A DNA stretch of 64,000 nt from Guptibacillus hwajinpoensis (GCF_029277305.1 NZ_CP119526.1), one strand, 5' to 3'; counted from the first letter of the stretch, positions 33,660-42,522 are shown. The notes: generated by a model not told the origin, from the sequence alone. Numbers and translations are program-made.

Positions 33660-34357
33660 ATTTCTCGAAAAGACAGGAGTTAGATCACTTACTATCAGCC
33701 GTTAAAGATGAAGAGCTTTTTGTAAAGGTAGGTATGGAGGCGTTCTATCTGTATGGACCTAAGCTAGTTGATGAATTGAAACAACGAGGTCATAGCGTTT
33801 TTCTAGATTTAAAGCTACACGATATACCAAATACCGTTAATAAAGCCATGAGGGGCCTTGCAGGACTAGGTGTTGATCTGATCAATGTTCACGCAAGCGG
33901 AGGCTCGCGCATGATGGCTGCAGCGATAGAAGGCTTAGAAGCAGGAACAAGTGCAGGAGAGAAGCGTCCAATGTGTATCGGTGTAACACAGCTAACGAGC
34001 ACATCAGAAGAAATGCTTCGAAAAGAATTGCAAATTTCTTTGAACATGAAGGATAGTGTTGTCACGCTTGCAAATCTTGCGAAAAATAGTGGCCTTGATG
34101 GCGTCGTAAGCTCTGCCTTAGAAGTACCGATGATTAAAGATGCATGTGGCGACGAATTCTTAACTGTAACGCCAGGCATCAGACTTGAAGGCGATCTAGC
34201 AGGTGATCAGAATCGCGTCTGTTCACCAACAAAAGCTCGTGCACTAGGTAGTGATTACATTGTTGTCGGCCGCAGCATTACCGCTTCACCTGATCCATTA
34301 GCAGCCTACGTAAAACTCAAAACAGAATGGGGGATGACTCATGAAATCCATCGCTAA
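33632..34357 (+). CDS. pyrF: Orotidine 5'-phosphate decarboxylase
   Basis: Decarboxylates OMP to UMP, the last step. The 241-residue protein has IILALDFS at the N-terminus, the catalytic motif FLDLKLHDIPNTV, INVHASGG, and VTPGIRLEGD followed by VVGRSIT. The ATG at 33632 follows AAGGAGCTGG, which lies inside the end of pyrD, so the two genes overlap by 28 bases in different frames. It also overlaps pyrE by 17 bases. Confidence 0.96.
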   Translation: MEPSIILALDFSKRQELDHLLSAVKDEELFVKVGMEAFYLYGPKLVDELKQRGHSVFLDLKLHDIPNTVNKAMRGLAGLGVDLINVHASGGSRMMAAAIEGLEAGTSAGEKRPMCIGVTQLTSTSEEMLRKELQISLNMKDSVVTLANLAKNSGLDGVVSSALEVPMIKDACGDEFLTVTPGIRLEGDLAGDQNRVCSPTKARALGSDYIVVGRSITASPDPLAAYVKLKTEWGMTHEIHR

Positions 34358-34988
34358 AGCACTACTTGATATCGAAGCCGTTAGCCTTCAGCCAAGGAAA
34401 CCATATACGTGGTCATCAGGTCTTTTATCACCTATTTATTGTGACAATCGATTAACGCTTTCCTATCCAAGGGTGAGAAAAGAAATTGCTGAAGGACTCG
34501 TGGCGATTATTAGAAATCATTATCCTGAAGCAGAAGTCATTGCTGGAACGGCTACGGCAGGTATTCCCCATGCAGCATGGGTTAGTGATCACCTTGATTT
34601 ACCAATGGTATACGTGAGAGGGAGCGCTAAAGGGCATGGGAAAGGAAATGTAATTGAAGGAAAAGTATCAAAGGGACAAAAAGTTGTAGTGATTGAAGAT
34701 CTCATATCAACAGGTGGAAGTGCAATTGATGCAGTTAAGCAATTACAATCTGCTGGTGCAGAAGTGCTTGGCGTAGCTGCAATCTTTACATACGGAATGG
34801 AAAAAGGAAGAGAGCAGTTTGCGACAGAGCAAATTGCGTGGCAAACGCTAACCAATTTCGATGAATTGTTAACAAGCGCTGTTGAAACAGGTATGATTGA
34901 ACAAAGAGAGGTTCAATCACTGCTTAACTGGCGTGACAATCCTGCTTCGACAGAATGGCTTGAGCAGCTGAAAAACCTCTCCGTTTAG
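34341..34988 (+). CDS. pyrE: Orotate phosphoribosyltransferase
   Basis: Adds PRPP to orotate to give OMP. The 215-residue type I PRTase has WSSGLLSPIYCDNR near the N-terminus, the flexible catalytic loop region YVRGSAKGHGKGNVIEG, and the PRPP loop VVVIEDLISTGGSAIDAVK. It completes the pathway genes of the operon; a methyltransferase gene follows after seven bases. Confidence 0.97.
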   Translation: MKSIAKALLDIEAVSLQPRKPYTWSSGLLSPIYCDNRLTLSYPRVRKEIAEGLVAIIRNHYPEAEVIAGTATAGIPHAAWVSDHLDLPMVYVRGSAKGHGKGNVIEGKVSKGQKVVVIEDLISTGGSAIDAVKQLQSAGAEVLGVAAIFTYGMEKGREQFATEQIAWQTLTNFDELLTSAVETGMIEQREVQSLLNWRDNPASTEWLEQLKNLSV

Positions 34989-34995
34989 GAGGGCT

Positions 34996-35655
34996 ATGAT
35001 GAGGAAAATGCAAGGAGAAGAGTTTGATTCGCTCGTATCCTTTTTTGATGATATGGCGAGAACAGAATGGCTTGGTGGTGTACACGATGAATTAAAGAAA
35101 GCTTCCGGTTCATGGGAAGATTTATCCGTTCTCGACGTTGGATGTGGAACAGGAAGACTATTGCTTCGCGGAGTAGAGGAAGCGAAACAGCTTTCAGGTA
35201 TTGATCTATCTTCTGAAATGGTGAAGGCAAGCAAACAGAACTTTTTCTTTATTAATCGATCAAACAAAAGTCATTTTTCAGAGGGGGATGCTTGTAATCT
35301 CTCTTTTGAAGACAATACGTTCGATTTGTCATTGTCTACTTGTGTCATGTTTCTCTTACCAGAGCCTGAGGCAGGGATGAAGGAAATGATCCGCGTTACA
35401 AAAGATGGTGGAAGGGTTATCATGTTAAATCCATCTCTTCAAATGGATCAAATGGCTGCTTTTAAGTATGCAAAAAAGCATCAGATGAGCGGTTTTGAGC
35501 AAACATCGCTGTTAAAGTGGTCAAACGTATCAACGAAAAGACATCGCTATACACCAGAACAACTTAGCGAGAAACTAAAAGGACTTGGTGCTAAGGAAAC
35601 GAAGCACATAGAAGTGCTTGATGGATTAGCGATTATTACGGTTGCAGAATTATAA
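34996..35655 (+). CDS. Class I SAM-dependent methyltransferase, substrate unknown
   Basis: A 219-residue protein of the Methyltransf_11 type. It has the SAM-binding motif I SVLDVGCGTGRLLLRGVEE, acidic motif II IDLSSEMVKASKQ, a motif near EGDACNLSFEDNTFDLSLS and motif III GGRVIMLNP. No domain gives a substrate. It is seven bases after pyrE behind AGGAGGG, on the same strand and with no terminator between, so it is very likely co-transcribed with the pyr operon. Such a gene is not part of the B. subtilis pyr operon. It could modify a nucleotide-related or unrelated substrate; only the fold is certain. Confidence 0.8.
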   Translation: MMRKMQGEEFDSLVSFFDDMARTEWLGGVHDELKKASGSWEDLSVLDVGCGTGRLLLRGVEEAKQLSGIDLSSEMVKASKQNFFFINRSNKSHFSEGDACNLSFEDNTFDLSLSTCVMFLLPEPEAGMKEMIRVTKDGGRVIMLNPSLQMDQMAAFKYAKKHQMSGFEQTSLLKWSNVSTKRHRYTPEQLSEKLKGLGAKETKHIEVLDGLAIITVAEL

Positions 35656-35660
35656 TAGAT

Positions 35661-35955
35661 AAAAGAGGCTGGGACATAAGTAAATAACCATGAGAAAGAC
35701 CCGAACAATTCATTTGAATCAGATCGGGTCTTTCGTAATTTACAGATAGGAAACAACCGCTTCGCCAACATACTTCGCTTTCCGCGGGCACGGCCTCAGT
35801 CTCCTCAGAAAGCAAAAAACGCTTTCCTGCGGGGTCTTCGGACTCGTGCTGTTCCCGCAGGAGTCTACGTATGTTGGCTACGCTAAGGTCTTACTCTTAA
35901 CATTCAATATTCGCGATTTCCTTCATGTATTTTAGTTTTGTCACAGCCTCTTTTT
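35661..35955. repeat. Intergenic repeat with GAGGCTGGGACATAA-type inverted ends
   Basis: The left end AAAAGAGGCTGGGACATAA (35661-35679) is matched inverted by TTTTGTCACAGCCTCTTTT at 35936-35954 with two or three differences. Ends of this type are a familiar intergenic repeat in Firmicutes. Inside are a hairpin GAAAGACCCGA/TCGGGTCTTTC (35694-35704 with 35724-35734), which may end the pyr transcript, and a second palindrome CCAACATAC/GTATGTTGG (about 35765-35880) enclosing GCTTTCCGCGGG and CCCGCAGGAGTC, the same GC-rich core as in repeat copy C at 22966-23192. Confidence 0.7.
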
Positions 35956-35962
35956 GTTGGGA

Positions 35963-36003
35963 GAATTAACTCTCTCTAATAGTAACAATATCTACGAAAA
36001 GAA
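35963..36003 (+). repeat. Right-end remnant of the MITE-like repeat (copy E)
   Basis: ATTAACTCTCTCTAATAGTAACAATATCTACGAAAAG matches the right end of copy A base for base at most positions (split here only by description: ATTAAC, CTCTAATAG, AACAAT, TCTACGAAAAG). No left end is present, so it is a truncated copy beside the repeat at 35661-35955. Confidence 0.65.
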
Positions 36004-36004
36004 C

Positions 36005-36052
36005 ATAAAAAAGAGGGGCTTATCGCTACACAATAGCGATAAGCCCCTCTTT
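36005..36052 (-). terminator. Rho-independent terminator of rqcH
   Basis: Perfect 17-base stem (36012-36028 with 36034-36050) with loop CACAA; on the minus strand it is followed by six T. It starts about ten bases after the rqcH stop. Confidence 0.9.
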
Positions 36053-36060
36053 GATAAAAG

Positions 36061-37758
36061 CTATTTTTTCATTTTGAAAATAAGATCTTGATCTGGTGTT
36101 ACATAGAGCGTGTTTTGCTGGTCATATGTGACAAACCCTGGTTTTGCTCCATTAGGCTTTTTCACGTGACGAACTTCTGTGTAATCGACCGGTACAGAAC
36201 CAGACTCACGTGCCTTACTGAAATAAGCTGCTAAGTTCGCTGCTTCTTTCAGCGTTTGTTCTGAGTATTCTTTGCTTCGAATAACAACGTGAGACCCAGG
36301 AATATCCTTCGTATGAAGCCACGTTTCACTTCTAGCAGCGAGTTTATTTGTTAAATACTCATTCTGCTTGTTGTTTTTCCCTACAAGAATTTCAGTTCCA
36401 TCTGTTGACTCATAAAGATCGAGCTGAGGTTTCGTTGGTTTGGATTTCTTCTTTTTGCGGCGTTTCTTAATATACCCTTCCTCTTCAAGCTCCTCGCGAA
36501 TTTCTTCAATATCACGTGGAGAAGCAGCCGTTAGCTGCTGAATAAGCTGGTCAAGGTAAGCAATTTCTTGATGAGCCATTTCAATTTGTTCTTCTAGTAC
36601 AGAGATGGAATTCTTCGCTTTGTTGTACTTCTTAAAATAAGCTTGAGCATTTTCAGATGGTGATTTTTGAGGATTTAATTCAATCTCAATCATTCCACCA
36701 TCTTCATCATAATAGTTCTGTACGGACACCTGTTTATCACCGCGTTTTACCATATGCATGTTCGCAGTTAAAAGCTCACCGAGCAATTGGAATGTATCTG
36801 CTTCCTGTGCCTGTTTAATAGTGCGTGACAACTTTTCGATTTTCTTCTCATTTTTCTTTAGTTCATTCGAAAGAAAACGTTCAAGGTCATTCGACTGTTG
36901 TTTCACACGATCGCGATCAGCTTTGCCGTAATAAAAGCGATCAAGAAGTTCACTGCTTGAGTCGAACGTACGTGACTCGCCGCTTAAATGCGTTAGTGGC
37001 ACAACAGAGAAATATTCTTTCGACGCAGTTACCATTTGTGGCGTGTAGTGGTGATCACCTAGCTGATTGAACACATCGAAAAAGGCTTGTGGAAGTGTAG
37101 TGCGATTTGCAAGACCGGCTCGATGAATTACTTCATTCGCAATAAGTGGTGACACCCCTCCAAATGCTTGGACAAGTTGCTTACTAAGTTTACCGGCATT
37201 AAAGTCAATCTGTCTTAGAAAGTCATCTGTACTTAATCCGAATGGTGATACTTTATTCTGTGCTGGTGGCGAGACATAGTCCTGTCCAGGAAGCACTGTC
37301 CTATGTCGGTTAACAGATGGAGAAAGATGTTTAATGCTATCAAGGATCATGTTTGATTCATTTAATAGAATAACGTTACTATGACGACCCATAATTTCAG
37401 CGACCAATGTTCTTGTCGTTAAATCGCCTAAATCATTGCGAGCTTTAAACGTCACATGAATAATTCGTTCGTTATCGATTTGTTTGATTTCTTCAATAAT
37501 GCTTCCTTCAAGATGTTTTCTAAGGAGCATGCAAAACATTGGAGGTTCCTTCGGGTTTGCATAGGATTCCTTCGTTATTTGTATTCTTGCATAAGATGGA
37601 TTTGCTGAAAGAAGGAACTGATGGTTTTTTCCTCCAGAGCGAATGACGAGCAATAAATCAGTCCCATAAGGCTGATAGATTTTCGTCACTCGTCCACCTT
37701 TTAACAATTCATTTGTTTCGTGTGCAACGGCTCTCATAACCATTCCGTCAAAAGACAT
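36061..37758 (-). CDS. rqcH: Rqc2 homolog RqcH (NFACT family, fibronectin-binding-like protein)
   Basis: Ribosome-associated quality control factor that binds stalled 50S-peptidyl-tRNA and recruits tRNA-Ala to add C-terminal poly-alanine tails. The 565-residue protein has the NFACT-N domain (MSFDGMVMRAVAHETNELLKGGRVTKIYQPY...), a helix-hairpin-helix and long coiled coil (about 280-420), a basic linker KKRRKKKKSKPTKP and the C-terminal NFACT-R domain with LVGKNNKQNEYLT and WLHTKDIPGSHVVIR. Residues 97-98 read Glu-Arg where the B. subtilis protein has Asp97-Arg98, important for activity. ATG at 37758 is spaced from AGGTGAAC; a GTG nine bases upstream overlaps that site. Confidence 0.94.
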   Translation of the reverse strand: MSFDGMVMRAVAHETNELLKGGRVTKIYQPYGTDLLLVIRSGGKNHQFLLSANPSYARIQITKESYANPKEPPMFCMLLRKHLEGSIIEEIKQIDNERIIHVTFKARNDLGDLTTRTLVAEIMGRHSNVILLNESNMILDSIKHLSPSVNRHRTVLPGQDYVSPPAQNKVSPFGLSTDDFLRQIDFNAGKLSKQLVQAFGGVSPLIANEVIHRAGLANRTTLPQAFFDVFNQLGDHHYTPQMVTASKEYFSVVPLTHLSGESRTFDSSSELLDRFYYGKADRDRVKQQSNDLERFLSNELKKNEKKIEKLSRTIKQAQEADTFQLLGELLTANMHMVKRGDKQVSVQNYYDEDGGMIEIELNPQKSPSENAQAYFKKYNKAKNSISVLEEQIEMAHQEIAYLDQLIQQLTAASPRDIEEIREELEEEGYIKKRRKKKKSKPTKPQLDLYESTDGTEILVGKNNKQNEYLTNKLAARSETWLHTKDIPGSHVVIRSKEYSEQTLKEAANLAAYFSKARESGSVPVDYTEVRHVKKPNGAKPGFVTYDQQNTLYVTPDQDLIFKMKK

Positions 37759-37796
37759 ATTGTTCACCTACATTCCTATCAATAGACATCGTTCTT

Positions 37797-37825
37797 AGTA
37801 TAGCATTTTTTTAAGCTTGTCTGAA
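37797..37825 (-). promoter_or_regulatory. Candidate sigma-A promoter of rqcH
   Basis: On the minus strand TTCAGA (37825-37820) and TATACT (37802-37797) are 17 bases apart, about 40 bases upstream of the start codon. Confidence 0.6.
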
Positions 37826-37873
37826 TATAGATGAACTAAAAGCGAGATAACGTGCAGGATCGGGGTGTAATTC

Positions 37874-40567
37874 ATGAACTGGTATAACATGACGACAAAG
37901 GAAGTAGCCGAAGAATTAGAAACAGATCGTGAGAATGGCATACGTTCAGACGAGGCGGTCAAGAGAAGAAAGGTCTTTGGACCAAATCAATTGGACGAGG
38001 CAGAACGACCGTCGATGATTCTAATGTTTCTAGCACAGTTTAAGGATTTCATGGTTGTTGTATTGCTAGCAGCAACGCTTATTTCAGGTTTGCTTGGGGA
38101 ATACCTGGATGCGATTGCGATCATTCTAATTATTCTTGTGAATGGAGTGCTCGGATTCGTACAAGAACGTAAAGCTGAAAAGTCACTACAAGCGCTGAAA
38201 CAATTATCCTCACCCAAAATGAAAGTATTGCGAAATGCTCAGTGGATCACAGTACCCGCAAAAGAAGCTGTCATTGGTGACGTAGTAAGGATTGAAAGTG
38301 GAGACCGTATTGGAGCGGATGTACGCTTCCTTACATGTCAGGATTTATTAATTGAGGAGTCCGCTCTTACAGGTGAGTCTTTACCAGTAAATAAACACCC
38401 AGAACCGATAGGAGATGATCACCTAGGACCGGGTGATCAACATAACATGGGATTTATGGGGACCCTTGTAACGAAGGGAAAAGGAACGGCTATTGTAACT
38501 GCAACCGGCATGAAAACGGAGATGGGAAAGATTGCCCATTTGATTCAATCGGCAGATACGATGGAGACTCCATTACAGCATCGTCTTGAGCAGCTAGGTA
38601 AAATTCTTATAGCTGCGGCATTATTATTAACCGCGTTAGTCGTAGTGCTTGGTATTATTCAGGGGCGTGATGTATATAGCATGTTCTTAGCGGGAGTGTC
38701 ACTCGCTGTTGCAGCGATTCCTGAAGGGTTACCCGCGATCGTAACGATTGCGCTCGCGATCGGAATGCAAAAGATGAGTAAGCGGAAAGCGATTGTAAGA
38801 AAGCTCCCATCAGTAGAAACACTAGGCTGTGCGACGGTGATCTGTTCAGACAAAACCGGTACATTAACTCAGAACAAAATGATGGTAACGAAGCTATGGG
38901 CAGGTGGTGAAACGTGGGACGTCACTGGATCAGGTTACGAGCCATACGGAGATTTTTTTAAGGGGAATACGCGCGTCTATTCAGATGAAGAACGTTCATT
39001 AAAACAGCTTCTAACATTTGGTCTCCTTTGTAGCAATGCAAGAATTGTTGAACAGAAAGGTGACTATGTATTAGACGGTGATCCAACAGAAGGCGCTCTC
39101 GTTGCTGCTGCGATGAAGGCTGGATTGACAGATGAAGTAAGGGAAGAAGAATTTAAAATCATTCAAGAGTTCCCTTTTGACTCGAATCGAAAAATGATGA
39201 GTATGATTGTGGAAGACACACTTGGAAAAAGGTATGTAATTGCAAAAGGGGCTCCAGATATCGTTCTTAAACAATGTGAATCTCTTCTTTGGAACGAGAA
39301 GAAAGCACCTCTTCGTAAAAGCTACGAGCGGCAAATACAAGAGCAGCTTACCAACTTTGGAGAATCTGCTCTCAGAACGATTGCTGTGGCATTTAAACCG
39401 ATCCAGAATGAAGAAAAGATGCTTCACAGCGTACAAGCTGAATCGAGATTAACTTTTGTTGGTTTAGAAGGGATGATCGATCCACCGAGAGAAGAAGTTA
39501 AGCAAGCTGTAGCTGACTGTAAAACAGCCGGCATTAAAACAATCATGATTACAGGAGATCACGTGACAACAGCGACAGCGATAGCTCTTGATCTAGGTAT
39601 TCTTCCTGAAGGTGGGAGAGTGATAGAAGGAAATAAACTTTCCTCCATGACAGTTGAAGAGCTTGAGAGTCAGGTGGAAGAGATTTATGTATTTGCTAGA
39701 GTGTCACCTGAACACAAATTAAAGATTGTCAAAGCTCTCCAAAATAGAGGACATATTGTTGCAATGACTGGTGATGGCGTAAATGATGCACCAGCCATTA
39801 AAGCATCAAATATTGGAATTTCGATGGGGCAGTCTGGCACGGATGTATCAAAAGAAGCTTCCTCTCTGATCCTTAGTGATGATAATTTCGCTACAATTCG
39901 AGCAGCAGTCGAAGAAGGGCGAAACATCTATGAAAATATAAGGAAATTTATTCGTTACCTGCTCGCTTCAAATGTAGGTGAGATACTAGTGATGCTGTTT
40001 GCCATTCTGTTAATGCTCCCACTCCCGCTTGTACCTATCCAAATTCTCTGGGTGAACCTTGTGACAGATGGACTTCCAGCTATGGCGCTCGGGCTTGACC
40101 CAGCTGAAGGAAACGTTATGAGAAGAGATCCACGTAAACCAAAAGAAGGTGTATTTGCTAGAGGCCTTGGATGGAAAATTATTTCACGAGGTATTATGAT
40201 AGGAGTGTGTACACTAGCAGCGTTTATGATTTGCTATGGTGAGAATCCAGATGATTTGGTTAAAGCTCAAACAGTCGCATTTTCGACTCTTGTACTTGCT
40301 CAGTTAATTCACGTCTTTGACTGCAGAAGTGAACGGTCTGTCTTTCATCGAAATCCTTTTGAGAACAAAGCCCTCGTTCTAGCGGTGCTTTCTTCTGTAG
40401 GATTACTGCTCGCCGTTATTTATTATGAACCACTTCAACCTATCTTCCATACTACGTACCTCTCTATGAGAGAATGGATGTTAATTATTGTTTTCTCTTG
40501 TATCCCAACGTTTCTTCTAGCAGGATCAGCCGTATTTAAGAGAAAACATCGTTTGAGCAGAGGATGA
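37874..40567 (+). CDS. yloB: Cation-transporting P-type ATPase, Ca2+ (P2A) type (YloB)
   Basis: Membrane pump of the P2A class (SERCA/LMCA1-like), probably exporting Ca2+ from the cytoplasm. The 897-residue protein has the N-terminal cation ATPase domain, the actuator TGES loop (about 167-170), the ion-site helix AAIPEGLPAIVTIAL, the phosphorylation site DKTGTLTQN (Asp about 326), ITGDHVTTA, MTGDGVNDAPAIK, and the C-terminal membrane helices including ILWVNLVTDGLPA, typical of calcium pumps. The B. subtilis YloB protein at the same locus is a sporulation-expressed Ca2+-ATPase. It diverges from rqcH. Substrate assignment is by family. Confidence 0.9.
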   Translation: MNWYNMTTKEVAEELETDRENGIRSDEAVKRRKVFGPNQLDEAERPSMILMFLAQFKDFMVVVLLAATLISGLLGEYLDAIAIILIILVNGVLGFVQERKAEKSLQALKQLSSPKMKVLRNAQWITVPAKEAVIGDVVRIESGDRIGADVRFLTCQDLLIEESALTGESLPVNKHPEPIGDDHLGPGDQHNMGFMGTLVTKGKGTAIVTATGMKTEMGKIAHLIQSADTMETPLQHRLEQLGKILIAAALLLTALVVVLGIIQGRDVYSMFLAGVSLAVAAIPEGLPAIVTIALAIGMQKMSKRKAIVRKLPSVETLGCATVICSDKTGTLTQNKMMVTKLWAGGETWDVTGSGYEPYGDFFKGNTRVYSDEERSLKQLLTFGLLCSNARIVEQKGDYVLDGDPTEGALVAAAMKAGLTDEVREEEFKIIQEFPFDSNRKMMSMIVEDTLGKRYVIAKGAPDIVLKQCESLLWNEKKAPLRKSYERQIQEQLTNFGESALRTIAVAFKPIQNEEKMLHSVQAESRLTFVGLEGMIDPPREEVKQAVADCKTAGIKTIMITGDHVTTATAIALDLGILPEGGRVIEGNKLSSMTVEELESQVEEIYVFARVSPEHKLKIVKALQNRGHIVAMTGDGVNDAPAIKASNIGISMGQSGTDVSKEASSLILSDDNFATIRAAVEEGRNIYENIRKFIRYLLASNVGEILVMLFAILLMLPLPLVPIQILWVNLVTDGLPAMALGLDPAEGNVMRRDPRKPKEGVFARGLGWKIISRGIMIGVCTLAAFMICYGENPDDLVKAQTVAFSTLVLAQLIHVFDCRSERSVFHRNPFENKALVLAVLSSVGLLLAVIYYEPLQPIFHTTYLSMREWMLIIVFSCIPTFLLAGSAVFKRKHRLSRG

Positions 40568-40585
40568 AAAAGATCCTCTGCTTTT
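40557..40585 (+). terminator. Rho-independent terminator of the P-type ATPase gene
   Basis: Nine-base stem GCAGAGGAT/ATCCTCTGC with a seven-base loop and TTTT; the stop codon of the ATPase gene lies in the stem-loop itself. Confidence 0.8.
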
Positions 40586-40620
40586 CCATGTGACCGCTTA
40601 GTCTAAAGAAAGATATCCCT

Positions 40621-40648
40621 TTGTTTCAGTTTGATGAAGTGGTACAAT
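40621..40648 (+). promoter_or_regulatory. Candidate sigma-A promoter of yicC-remA
   Basis: TTGTTT at 40621-40626 and TACAAT at 40643-40648, spacing 16, about 30 bases before the yicC start. Confidence 0.5.
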
Positions 40649-40677
40649 TGGTTAGAATAGCAATTGGATGTGATAAA

Positions 40678-41556
40678 ATGATTAAAAGTATGACTGGATA
40701 TGGAAGGGCATCTTATGAACACAACGATGTTCAACTAACTATCGAAATAAAATCCGTGAATCATCGATACTTCGATGGCTCATTTCGCATGCCTAAAGCG
40801 CTACTGTCTTTAGAAGGAGATATAAAAAGAGCAATCCAAAGCCACCTATTACGCGGGAAAGTCGACTTGTATGTAACAATAGAAGGCACTGGGTTTAACT
40901 CGAAGAAAGTGACGGTAGATTGGGAGTTGTTTGATCAGTACATAACAATAGTAAAACAAGCTAAGGATCGCTATAGCTTAACGGATGACTTTACTACCTC
41001 ACAATTTCTTCAACTGCAGGATGTGATTCAAGTGCAGGTGACTGAAAGTAATGTTGAACAATTTGAAGACGTGATTTTTCGTACGCTTAGTGAAGCCCTA
41101 GAGGCTCTAGTTAAGATGAGATGTAAAGAAGGTGAAGCCCTCGACCAGGATATTCGTGAGAAGTTATCACGACTGCAAGAAGGCATCTTATCCATCTCGG
41201 AACTTTCACATGAAGTAACGGAATCCTTTGAGAAGAGAATTCGTAGTCGATTAGAAGGATTTAGTGAACTCGAGTCTGTCGATGAAGGGCGTATTTTAAC
41301 TGAAGTTGCTCTTCTTGCTGATAAAGCAAGCGTAGACGAAGAAATCACTAGGCTACGTAGTCATCTAGCACAATTCCATGATATTCTTGATAATGATGGT
41401 GTCGTAGGAAGGAAGCTTGATTTCTTAGTACAGGAAATTAATCGGGAGCTGAATACGATCGGTTCCAAGTCTTCACACCATAAGATTAGCCAGCACGTGG
41501 TTGATCTTAAGAGCGAAGTGGAAAAGATCCGTGAGCAGGTTCAAAATATTGAATAG
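40678..41556 (+). CDS. yicC: YicC-family endoribonuclease (YloC)
   Basis: Member of the YicC family, for which endoribonuclease activity has been reported in E. coli and B. subtilis. The 292-residue protein starts with the invariant MIKSMTGYGRA, followed by IEIKSVNHRYFDGSFRMP and SLEGDIKRAIQ, and ends with the DUF1732 domain GRKLDFLVQEINRELNTIGSKS. ATG at 40678 is taken because the family begins MI(K/R)SMTG; an earlier ATG at 40621 would overlap the promoter. It lies upstream of remA and gmk as in B. subtilis. Confidence 0.92.
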   Translation: MIKSMTGYGRASYEHNDVQLTIEIKSVNHRYFDGSFRMPKALLSLEGDIKRAIQSHLLRGKVDLYVTIEGTGFNSKKVTVDWELFDQYITIVKQAKDRYSLTDDFTTSQFLQLQDVIQVQVTESNVEQFEDVIFRTLSEALEALVKMRCKEGEALDQDIREKLSRLQEGILSISELSHEVTESFEKRIRSRLEGFSELESVDEGRILTEVALLADKASVDEEITRLRSHLAQFHDILDNDGVVGRKLDFLVQEINRELNTIGSKSSHHKISQHVVDLKSEVEKIREQVQNIE

Positions 41557-41625
41557 ACTGTGCGACTTGTTTAAAATCACCTTACTGGTGTAAAAATAGA
41601 ATCGAGATTCCCGGGAGGAAAGACC

Positions 41626-41886
41626 ATGAGTATTAAATTAATTAATATCGGATTTGGGAACATTGTTAATGCAAATCGAATTGTCTCTATTGTTAGTCCA
41701 GAGTCGGCACCAATTAAACGAATCATTACAGTTGCGAGAGATCGCAATATGCTTGTAGATGCAACGTATGGACGAAGAACACGCGCTGTTATTATCTCTG
41801 ACAGTGATCATGTTATTCTTTCAGCTGTTCAGCCTGAAACAGTAGCTCAACGTCTTGGTACTAAAGATGAGCTATCAGACGAGTAA
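41626..41886 (+). CDS. remA: Extracellular matrix regulator RemA
   Basis: Small DNA-binding regulator (DUF370) that activates biofilm matrix and osmoprotection genes in B. subtilis. The 86-residue protein carries the family signature IKLINIGFGNIVNANRIVSI and the arginine-rich DATYGRRTRAVIISDSDHVILSAVQPET. The ribosome site GGGAGGAAAG precedes it. It sits in the conserved yicC-remA-gmk-rpoZ order, and its end lies 22 bases before gmk. Confidence 0.95.
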   Translation: MSIKLINIGFGNIVNANRIVSIVSPESAPIKRIITVARDRNMLVDATYGRRTRAVIISDSDHVILSAVQPETVAQRLGTKDELSDE

Positions 41887-41908
41887 GATCGATAAAGTGG
41901 AGGTTAGT

Positions 41909-42520
41909 ATGGAAAAAGAACGTGGATTATTAATTGTTCTTTCTGGCCCTTCAGGAGTTGGAAAAGGAACGGTAAGAAAAGCTTTTATGCAGAACGCGGA
42001 GGAAGTACAGTATTCAATCTCTGTCACAACCCGTAAACCTCGTGAAGGTGAGGTTAATGGAGTAGATTACTTTTTTAAATCACATGAAGAATTTGAAAAT
42101 ATGATTGAAAATAATAAACTACTCGAATACGCTCATTACGTAGGAAATTACTATGGCACCCCGGTTGATTATGTGGAAGAAACACTGCAATCAGGGAAAG
42201 ATGTTCTTCTAGAAATTGAAGTACAGGGAGCTAAGCAAGTAAGAAAGCATTTTCCTGAAGGAGCATTTATTTTCTTAATGCCACCAAGTCTTTCGGAACT
42301 TCGGAACCGCATCGTTAATCGCGGAACAGAATCAACTGATTTGATTGATAACCGCATGGGTGTAGCGAAGGATGAGATTGAATTAATTGATCAATATGAC
42401 TATATCGTCGAAAATGATCAAGTTGAGTTAGCTTGCGAGCGAATTCATGCTATCATTACAGCAGAGCACCTAAGACGTGATCGCCTTGCACATAAATATA
42501 AGAATGTAACGGAGGTTTAA
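41909..42520 (+). CDS. gmk: Guanylate kinase
   Basis: Phosphorylates GMP to GDP. The 203-residue protein has the P-loop LSGPSGVGKGTVRKAF, the GMP-binding SVTTRKPREGEVNGVDYFF, and the conserved LLEIEVQGAKQVRK. I start at ATG 41909, behind GTGGAGGT. A longer in-frame reading starting at 41855 overlaps remA and has no ribosome site. Confidence 0.97.
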   Translation: MEKERGLLIVLSGPSGVGKGTVRKAFMQNAEEVQYSISVTTRKPREGEVNGVDYFFKSHEEFENMIENNKLLEYAHYVGNYYGTPVDYVEETLQSGKDVLLEIEVQGAKQVRKHFPEGAFIFLMPPSLSELRNRIVNRGTESTDLIDNRMGVAKDEIELIDQYDYIVENDQVELACERIHAIITAEHLRRDRLAHKYKNVTEV

Positions 42521-42522
42521 TT

